In this document: piece by piece, positions 56,891 through 64,000 of the stretch
Numbering within the stretch: the stretch's first letter is position 1
Layout of the letters: each line of letters begins with the position of its first letter
Source: Rostrohypoxylon terebratum
Taxonomy: Eukaryota > Ascomycota > Sordariomycetes > Xylariales > Hypoxylaceae
Reading direction: 5' to 3'
NCBI GenBank assembly: GCA_022497145.1
Contig: MU385890.1
Span: forward strand, 62,001 to 126,000
Length of the DNA: 64,000 bases
Position numbers and translations under genes: made by a program
The notes under the pieces: generated by a model
What the model was told of the DNA's origin: nothing
Database searches by the model: none
Seen by the model: the letters and a program-made list of their open reading frames with translations, nothing else

Positions 56891-59675
56891 ATGTCGCGGG
56901 TAAATGGTTTCCCAGCGGCAACCACCAGGAGAAGTAGAAAGGGTGCGCCACGGAGGTTCTCGTGCAACTGGCCCGGATGCGACAAGATTTATTCCAGAGC
57001 AGAACATCTTCAAAGACATCAACTCAACCGTAAGGATAAACCCTGATACTTTAACACACACATTGACACCTTTGACACCTTATAACCAAGACGTAAATAC
57101 ACCCAACACCTACAATCAAGACTGACCCTCAAAATCCTGAGTGAGGCACATCACAATCTCCTTGTTGTCGTTTGTGGGTCTATCTCGACGATATACCCAC
57201 GTGCTAACATGATATCAAGATGATCCCAAAACCATCTATTCGTGTGATGTACTAGACTGCACGCAGACCTTCGTGAGGCCGGACTTGCTAGCACGTCATA
57301 AGAAGCGTCACTCGTCTTCCTACATCCCTAGGCATCGTGCCAGCAGCTTCAGCCTTCCTCCCAAGGAAACAGCTCCAGAAATTCCTGTGATGCCTTCAAC
57401 CAGCGTCCCTCCAACAAGCATGGGCACAAATGTTGCTGGTCCATCGCGAGCAGCTACAGCTACCTTTCCTCCACAGCTCACCAGTGCTCCTCGAAACGCC
57501 AATGTTCTGTTGACCTCTGATTCTCCAATTCAGACCCAACCCCCGCCTTTGCCACCTCCAATAACGCCTACCCAACCAAGCCCGGTTGCTCACAACGTGC
57601 CTTGGACGCCTTCCCTGGATGCTGTCAACCTTGCACGCCAGAAGACAAATTTCTACAGCCGTGAGCATCCGCCAATGCATGAGAATTCCCCTTTCGTATC
57701 ATATCAGAACGTTCCTGGGGCGGGTGACGCCAATGACCTGGATATTCGTGAAAATTTTGGTGTCTGGCTCTTCGATCCTCAGCAGACGTACAGAGACCTA
57801 AACTTTACGAGCGTCCCCTTCCTGGAGGGTGGCCTGGAATCTGCATTCAATAATAATATTCATTACGACCACGAATCACTTACGAGCAGATCTCAATTAG
57901 CTCTTTCGCCCCCACGACATTCTGAAATGCCTGACGAACTTATATCCGAATATCGCCGGCAAGACGTTTTGCGTTACGTGCAAATGTTCCATCAAAAGCA
58001 AAATAGGTTCGACGCGAAGCTGGTTTCTCTCATGCACGAGAATAGCGACGATATACCAACTATAAGTCTGGAATTTTTAAGGGACTGCCTACGACATTAC
58101 TGGGACTTTGTATCACCAAGGTTACCTATCGTCCACCAACCGACATTTTCCTCTGCGCAGTGTTCCATCTTCCTCCTCCTGGTCATGATCGCTTTAGGTG
58201 CTGCTCAAATATATAGCCAAGAATCGTCAAGGGAACTGTCAGAGTATAAGGCATTCGCCGATCTTATCATATCGAAGGTCCGTTTCGAAATATTAACCGC
58301 CGACGATGCTTCCCCGCCGGTGGAACTTTGGGTGGCACAGGCCTTACTCTTGCTGGAATTTTACGAGAAGATGTATTCATCGAGGAACCTCCACGAAAGG
58401 GCACACGTTTATCATTCTGTGACCCTAACTTTACTTCGACGAGGTAGCCCCTTAATTGGCGCAGGAGCTGAATCGCCTTCTGATGAGCAGAACGGATCGG
58501 AACATCCTGCAACATCGGATGCGAGGACTTGGTGGGTGAAGTGGGCAAGGACGGAATCGATGCATAGAGTTGTCTTTGCCGCGTTTATGATGGACATTGT
58601 TCACGCCGCAATGTTCGGGCACGCCGCCGATATGGCCCCTCACGAGATTCGCTTACCCTTGCCATGCGACGAATCCTTGTGGTCGGCATCGAGTCCCGAG
58701 ATAGTTCGTCATCACGATTCAAATTTCAGGTTGTATGGTGTGAAACCTATCTCATTCTTGGATGGACTCAAGCGCGCTATTCACGGAAAGGAAGTTCAAA
58801 CACATGCGTTCGGCCGTATGATCATTATGTGTGGCCTTTTAAGTGTCGGTTGGCATCTTAGGCATCGAGATACACATCTCAAATGGCTAGAACTTGGGTC
58901 TACCTCCTCCGAAACTCGAGATAAGTGGTGTACTATGTTGTTGAAGTCATTCGACGACTGGAAGACGAGTTTTGACGGAGCTATTGGCTCGAGCGATGCG
59001 GATCCAGACAGCTCTGCACCGCAATCGCATTCGAATGGACTTATCCAAAGCGCATCGGTTCTTTACCATCTCGCTCACATAAGTCTATACGTCAACATTG
59101 TTGATTGCCAAGTTTATGCAGGAGCGAAACGATTACTTGGCCGCAAAATTTCTACGAGAGATTATTCTAACGTCGTGAGTCGGATGTCGACCTGGTCGAA
59201 CCAACCCCCGACGCGCCATGCGATCCTACACTCGTTCAAATTGCTTCATCGAATCCTTTCGGATCCTCGCCAGAAGAAGAACAACGGTCATATCAACAAC
59301 TCCTCGGACACGTCTGGAATACATTACTCGTGCCGTCGCGACCTTGATCCTCATCGGCCATGGATTATGTATTATGCGACATTAAGCATTTGGTCATTTG
59401 TGAGAGCACAGACCCAATCGAGGGATCAAACCAATACTCTTCGGCCACTCCCGCAGCAATTACAGCTCAACAAGACTGGGGTTTTGGATTACGTATCTAA
59501 AGTCACGAAGGTTTCGGAGCTCGATCCTACCACGCCAGCGAATCTACAAGATGGATTGCCTAACCTGCTCGACGCGATAGGGAGACTCACGTCGGAGTCG
59601 CCTTCGGAGTTGCTTCAAGAAGCGTGTAGTCGGCTAGACATGTGCAAGCATATGCTTTACCATGGAGAGGTTTGA
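56891..59675 (+). CDS. C2H2 zinc-finger transcription factor with fungal_trans domain
   Basis: Two exons, 56891..57029 and 57220..59675, joined over a 190-nt intron; 864 residues. Finger 1 uses C25, C30, H43 and H47 (FSCNWPGCDKIYSRAEHLQR); the intron splits the codon of H47 as C|AT. Finger 2 uses C56, C61, H74 and H78 (CTQTFVRPDLLARHKKRH). Both are C-x4-C-x12-H-x3-H. A Pro/Ser-rich linker leads to a fungal_trans region starting at FLRDCLRHYWDFVSPRLPIV and PTFSSAQCSIFLLLVMIALG (about 275-310) and running past DARTWWVKWARTESMHRVVF, AAFMMDIVHAAMFG and RLPLPCDESLW. The protein is a nuclear DNA-binding regulator of unknown targets. This two-finger plus fungal_trans layout is shared with regulators of carbon and lipid metabolism. 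An ORF caller that ignores the intron would lose both fingers. Confidence 0.93.
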
Positions 59676-60403
59676 AAAAGGCGCCTCCCGAGGCATAATA
59701 ATTTTCTAGCGTGCAGTATGAATTTCGATGAATATCGAGAGGGACGCATCTTATTGGTTGGACGAATCTCACGCGGAATGTGAGTTCATTAGGTATTATT
59801 CAGGTAGCCACTTTCTAGAACTCGTTACTAGGTAGTACTACCTAATTACTCCAGAAGGCCGACTCGAAAATAGTCAGTTCATCTGTGAGGCGTTTACATC
59901 GGGGAACTTTTTCTTATTCGAAACTTGTCATGCGGAGACGATCAGTGGTTCGATACTCCGGCTTGTTGTCCTACAGTAGGCGAAAGAGGCGCTCGGGAAT
60001 GTACAACAGGGAGCGGCGGTTATCTAAATACATTTGTCATGATATAGAGGGCCTAGGAGCGCTTGATAGAGGCGTAACTTTTTTATTAATTTAACGATAA
60101 CGAGATCAGGAATGTTATTTGGCGTCCCTTTACTCTGATCTTTTTGGTTTACCTATTAAATATTTTATTTCTAGATCATCCCTTTTGTCAGGTTAGGTAT
60201 TATTCTGCTGCAGATACCATCTTTAACAGAACCCTTGCATAGTATCGACGCCACATCCCCCTCACGATCGAGCAACACAACCTACAAACTCACCTTAGTC
60301 TAACGACGCCACGATGCCACACACCAGCATTTCTCCAACAAATCTCACGCGCCATTTATTCTTTTCTTAGGTGGTAGTACTCATGCTTTTTTTCTTATTA
60401 ATA
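59676..60403. other. convergent intergenic region
   Basis: 3'-3' spacer with one ACTAGGTAGTACTACCTAA word near 59827. No gene is supported. Confidence 0.6.
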
Positions 60404-60763
60404 TTAAAACTCCGGCACGAAGCCCGCGCCATACGCGGCTACCAACGCACACCGCTTCTTCTCCACCAGGTCCGAGATATACTTAGCAAACGCCCGGACG
60501 CGCATGTCGTCCGTCAGCTCCGTCTGGCTTGGCGGGATGATCTTGTACCCGTTGGCCTTGAGCTCGCGGTACCCTTCGAGAAGGAAGGCGTATTCGCAGG
60601 CCGGATACTGGGTCGGGGACGGAGGTGTAGATGTAGATGTAGATTCAGATTCAGATGTAGAGGTGTCTGTGGTGCTGGAGCTGTCGGTCCCGAGGGTTTG
60701 GCGCCTGGTTTCTTGGCTTCGCCCGTAGGCGTACGCCCCATATGAGATATTGGTCATTAGCAT
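60404..60763 (-). CDS. small hypothetical protein
   Basis: The ATG at 60763 gives 119 residues in one exon. I do not recognise the family. The N-terminal third is short and Tyr-rich (NISYGAYAYGRSQE). The middle is a Ser/Thr run encoded by a TGTAGA/TTCAGA hexamer-like repeat. The C-terminal 60 residues look folded: PACEYAFLLEGYRELKANGY, KIIPPSQTELTDDMRVRAFA and KYISDLVEKKRCALVAAYGA. There is no signal peptide or membrane segment. The + strand frame over the same DNA has Arg/Cys-rich content and is a shadow. GC-rich coding sequence in an AT-rich setting supports a real gene. Confidence 0.6.
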   Translation of the reverse strand: MLMTNISYGAYAYGRSQETRRQTLGTDSSSTTDTSTSESESTSTSTPPSPTQYPACEYAFLLEGYRELKANGYKIIPPSQTELTDDMRVRAFAKYISDLVEKKRCALVAAYGAGFVPEF

Positions 60764-63241
60764 CGCGGATGTACGTGCGGAATTGTGCGGCTTTCGTGGT
60801 GGGCTTGGCGTTGTATAATTAGGTTGGCTAAGGAGAAGGGAAGAGGGGGGGGATTGTTTGGCCAGTTAGATGTGCAGATGGAGATGTACTGTGTGTGAAC
60901 AAGGCATTGTAGCGGGTGGCGGTTAATATATCGAGATGTAGAGATACATGTTCTTAGATGGTCGAGATCCGATTCGTGAGTTTCTTTGTTTGGTTGTTTC
61001 GGTGGCTTGCTGTGGCGAGGATAGATCCGGTCATATCTCGATGCTTTTCTTTGTCTTGGGGGTCACACATTGTTCACTCGATGTTCCTTTATCAGTGAGT
61101 TAAGGAACTTTTGCTAACGCTCTGAAGCTGAGTGGGGGGATGCCTCGAAATTGCTACATCTTTTTTTGTTTGTTCTAGCAATAGTGAGAACCGGTGATAC
61201 CCAAAGGGAATTGTCCATATTAATAAGTCGGTGTAAAGGGACTTTACATAATCCAACGTCGCTGAGGCCCAACTATGTCTAGCAGTAGCTGAGTGCTGAC
61301 ATCTTCTTAAGGGGTTTCTGAGCCACGATCAAGTCACAACCCCTGATTCAGTCGACAACATCAGATTAATAGGTATTATGGGTTTCATTATTAGAAACCG
61401 GTGAGATAGGGCTACCACCTAGGTATACAACTTATTGTTGTTGGAGATTGTTGCTTTGCATCGATGCATTGAGATAGAAACCTAACTTGAAAACTGATAC
61501 CCAATGCTGTCTGACTTATTCTATGTGGCTAAGGCGGCAACGACGGTTTTCTCTCAACAAAATTTGGAAGACATGATCATAGGTATTGTGTGTTTTCTAA
61601 GAGAATACCTACCTAGGTCCTAGAGACTTCGATTTTCCCCATTCACTAATACTATACCCCTCTATTAAATAACTCAAAGTCGTCGTTGTCGTCGTCGTCG
61701 TCGTTAGTCATCCAACGTTGAAGAATAAACAGGGGGAAGGGGGCAAATAGAGGCCCGTGATTGGTTGAGGCCGCCGGTCAACGTATGTATATAGTAGTGG
61801 TTTCAGAATATTCTCCACGACTTGACACAATTTCCAAACAAACGAAGTTTCCGACTGTAATTCTCTCCTTCCTATTTGCCTCTCCACATAATGCGAATCA
61901 TCATCGCTCCGACGTACGTAGGCTGTCAATAAAGTTTCTAATATGATCGACGACGACATGCGGTGGCATGTGGATCAAACTAGTGATCCGATCATCACTC
62001 GCATTGATTTTCCGTCGCTCACGAAACTTCAATTCTAAACGTTTTGCCACGCGCTATTGGGACGAACAGGAGGAGAGAGAAGGCTATTGTCAAATTTCCT
62101 TCGTCCGATATTTTGGAAAATATGCCTTGCGAACCGGGTTCTCGTACGTTGGATTTGCGATGAAGTCGTCTAGGGGATCTACTGCTCGGACCGAACTCCC
62201 CCTTAGTAGAGAGGAACTCCATCATGGGTGTTCTACCTAGTTCTAGCCCTTCTAATGATTATCAAACAGCATCGCATTTCTATCTATCCCAAGTTCTCAA
62301 TAACTTCAAACAGAATAGTAATGTAGGATCTGTCGTCCGACGACCCTTTACAATTATTTGCTATGTTTTGCTGTGTTTTGCTTCGTTTTGCTTCGTTTTG
62401 CTTCGAATGATCCTAATTTCATCCTTTGATTGACGTGAGGGGTTTGTATAATTCTAGTATGCTGTATTCTCACAACAATTGATTATGGATAGGCAGTGTC
62501 CAAGCAAGGCCGCAATGACGTGGTTATCAAATTGTCAATTCGACAACTACCTACCTATGTATAGAATGCCCCTACATAGAAATTTCTATCCATAGCTCTC
62601 CCTGTGAAGCGTCTACAGCTGTCGGCGCCAAGCCAACACAGCCTAAGCCTCACAACAATTTGAAGCATTTTTAACAACCTATCACGAAGACATCGACATG
62701 TCAAAATGGCACCAACATAAACGTCAAAAGATGGATGCGACATCAATTCACGCTGCAAGGGACCATAATTGCCGAAAATCCGGGGTCGATTCATGTACGG
62801 CCTTGCTTGGAATACCACCATTCGACCTGTCAACGAGGTGCGACGTATCAGAACAAGGGGGGGGCTTGTTAGCTGAAGCCGCAGGCGTAACAGAAGACAC
62901 CCGTACTCAGCCTCACGGGCCTGATCGAACCCGGCATCAGGGGGTAAGAGTCGCTGGGAGCGTTGGAAGACTTCTCGAAGTAGGGGATACGTCGACGAGG
63001 CAGATTCGGGGATGTGTGCGTGCGTGTGCGTGTGTGTGTGCATCGTCACAAGTGAATGTTTTACTATTTAAGCTTCTTCATGATCCGCTTTCCATGATCT
63101 CCAGTCAGTGCGATCAACAAACCCAGCAAACCAATAAACCAAGATAAAATCTACACTTTTCATCTCAACTTCCGAACAAACCACCATCATCAAACAGCAT
63201 TTTTAGTCTCTCTTACGACACTTTACAAAACATCAGTCAAA
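60764..63241. other. 2.5 kb without supported gene
   Basis: Divergent region. Contains TACCTAGGTCCTAGAGA (about 61609-61625), a GTC tract (about 61679-61704), four GTTTTGCTTC-like 10-bp units (about 62364-62405) and a GT/GC-rich tract (63013-63041). Two opposed frames of about 150 codons at 62555-63147 overlap each other; neither looks like a protein family. Confidence 0.5.
62364..62405. repeat. tandem repeat, 4 x about 10 bp (GTTTTGCTTC)
   Basis: Four units, the first imperfect (GTTTTGCTGT), then three nearly exact copies. It lies in an AT-rich intergenic region. Confidence 0.8.
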
Positions 63242-63655
63242 ATGGTCCGCGTCGCTTTCCTCGCTTTCCTCTCCGGTAAGTCCTGCCTCCTACCTCCCGC
63301 CTGTCAATCTCTACCCTACCCCTATAAACCCCCCCCCCCTCGCCCAACCCTTCCAATCGCTAACACCTCCCAAGTCGCCATCCCGGCCCTCGCGAGCCCC
63401 ATCTCCCCCGACCCAGCCGGCGCCAAGAACATCGGCAACGGCAAGGGCGGCCAGTTCATCGGCGGCCAGTGCCTAAGCTCCGCCGACTGCGCCTCGACCT
63501 GCTGCGCCGTCGTCACCGGTCAGAACTTCGGCCTGTGCTCCGGCCTCGGCGCCCAGTTCCAAGCCGGGAAGGCCGGCTGCGGCTTCGGTGACGGCGGCGC
63601 CGCTTCCTCCGCCGCTGCCGCCAACACCACCGCCGCCGCTACCGAAACGGACTAG
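63242..63655 (+). CDS. small secreted cysteine-rich protein (BAS2-like)
   Basis: Two exons, 63242..63275 and 63375..63655, with a 99-nt intron (donor GTAAGT, acceptor CCCAAG); 104 residues. Splicing builds a clean signal peptide, MVRVAFLAFLSVAIPALA; reading through the intron would destroy it. The mature part has GNGKGGQFIGGQCLSSADCA, STCCAVVTGQNFGLCSGLGA and QFQAGKAGCGFGDGG, with six cysteines, matching the pattern of Magnaporthe biotrophy-associated secreted protein 2 relatives. An Ala/Thr-rich tail ends it. Such proteins are common in plant-associated and saprotrophic sordariomycetes. Some are expressed in planta, but the molecular role is unknown. Strong GC3 bias suggests high expression. 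Confidence 0.85.
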   Translation: MVRVAFLAFLSGKSCLLPPACQSLPYPYKPPPPRPTLPIANTSQVAIPALASPISPDPAGAKNIGNGKGGQFIGGQCLSSADCASTCCAVVTGQNFGLCSGLGAQFQAGKAGCGFGDGGAASSAAAANTTAAATETD

Positions 63656-64000
63656 AGTCGTGCCTGCCTACCACATAGGTACATACATGCCTAGGTACAT
63701 TACCTAGGTACCTAATCGCCATCTCATCGATTGAGATGTCATCAAGTCGACAACGATGGAACGGGACGTAATGAAGCCGTGCGTGGCGTAATCGGCGACG
63801 TGGGTGATGGATTGGACATTGGCAGGACCTCTCATTAATGGATATCACGTTGGGACTTACACGCATAAACTTGAGCATTTGCATTTGCATTTTTCGGGGA
63901 GGGTTGGGGAGATCCTCTCGTTCGGGGCTCTGGAGAGGGGGTTGAGATGGGGCACCGGATTGTCCTTCTTTGGGTACTTGCATCTTTATACCTTATTCCT
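63656..64000. other. right-edge intergenic sequence
   Basis: CCTAGGTAC words at 63690-63712 (two in tandem). No further gene is visible before the window ends. Confidence 0.6.

Noticed and set aside
60371..60745. Plus-strand frame opposite the small hypothetical gene
   Set aside because: Arg/Cys-rich repeat content produced by the complementary Ser/Thr repeat; it is the shadow of the minus-strand frame.
62555..63147. Two overlapping frames of about 150-165 codons on opposite strands
   Set aside because: The minus one opens only with GTG and starts in a His/Thr dinucleotide-repeat translation. The plus one has no family, a poor composition and includes the GT tract. Neither shows splice-joined partners.
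1..64000. CRISPR arrays, bacterial operons, ribosome binding sites
   Set aside because: The window is a spliced fungal nuclear sequence; no regularly spaced repeats were found.

Overview
This 64 kb window is nuclear DNA of a filamentous ascomycete (Pezizomycotina), most likely a sordariomycete. The genes carry many short introns (mostly 52-120 nt, GT-AG, with CTAAC/CTAAT-like branch points). They include families typical of these fungi: HET-domain proteins, a SAT4/rhodopsin-type membrane protein, VAO-type FAD oxidases, an Opi1 regulator and a BAS2-like secreted cysteine-rich protein. Exon joins were made by hand from frame, splice signals and family conservation. Where an open frame began only at TTG or GTG, the first suitable ATG was used.

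Layout. 0-5.8 kb: two tandem paralogues with a Cys/His-rich N-terminal motif, the complete one carrying an RNase H domain and the other leaving the window at the left edge, followed by an intact HET-domain gene. 8.4-18 kb: an accessory stretch with a secreted bicovalent-type FAD oxidase, a GMC oxidoreductase, a decayed short-chain dehydrogenase, a SAM methyltransferase and a five-exon SAT4-type seven-helix protein. 18-25.7 kb: a gene-empty block holding an N gap, a 33-G run, a 22-C run and a degenerate direct repeat that looks like an assembly artefact. 25.7-38 kb: core genes, namely URC4 (uracil catabolism), OXA1 and MIM1 (mitochondrial inner- and outer-membrane protein insertion), SHP1/p47 (Cdc48 adaptor), a secreted HNH nuclease and GTR1 (Rag GTPase). 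38.6-43.6 kb: a second FAD oxidase, a GNAT acetyltransferase and a hypothetical protein. 44.9-52.1 kb: OPI1 (phospholipid regulator) and the AP-1 mu subunit, separated by 3.7 kb without a supported gene. 52.7-60.8 kb: a broken HET gene, a Gfd2/YDR514C-like nuclease-fold protein, a C2H2 transcription factor and a small hypothetical protein. The right end has an effector-like small secreted protein.

No operon-like logic is expected. The oxidase/GMC/SDR-remnant/methyltransferase group could be the rest of a small metabolic cluster, but no backbone synthase is present. The most interesting unexplained signal is an intergenic 17-bp palindrome, TACCTAGG-W-CCTAGGTA, seen exactly three times and in about nine degraded copies, none noticed inside the exons modelled here. 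Other points of note are the Cys/His-motif RNase H pair, the two decayed genes (the HET nonsense change fits RIP), and nine consecutive in-frame TGA codons ending the second FAD oxidase.
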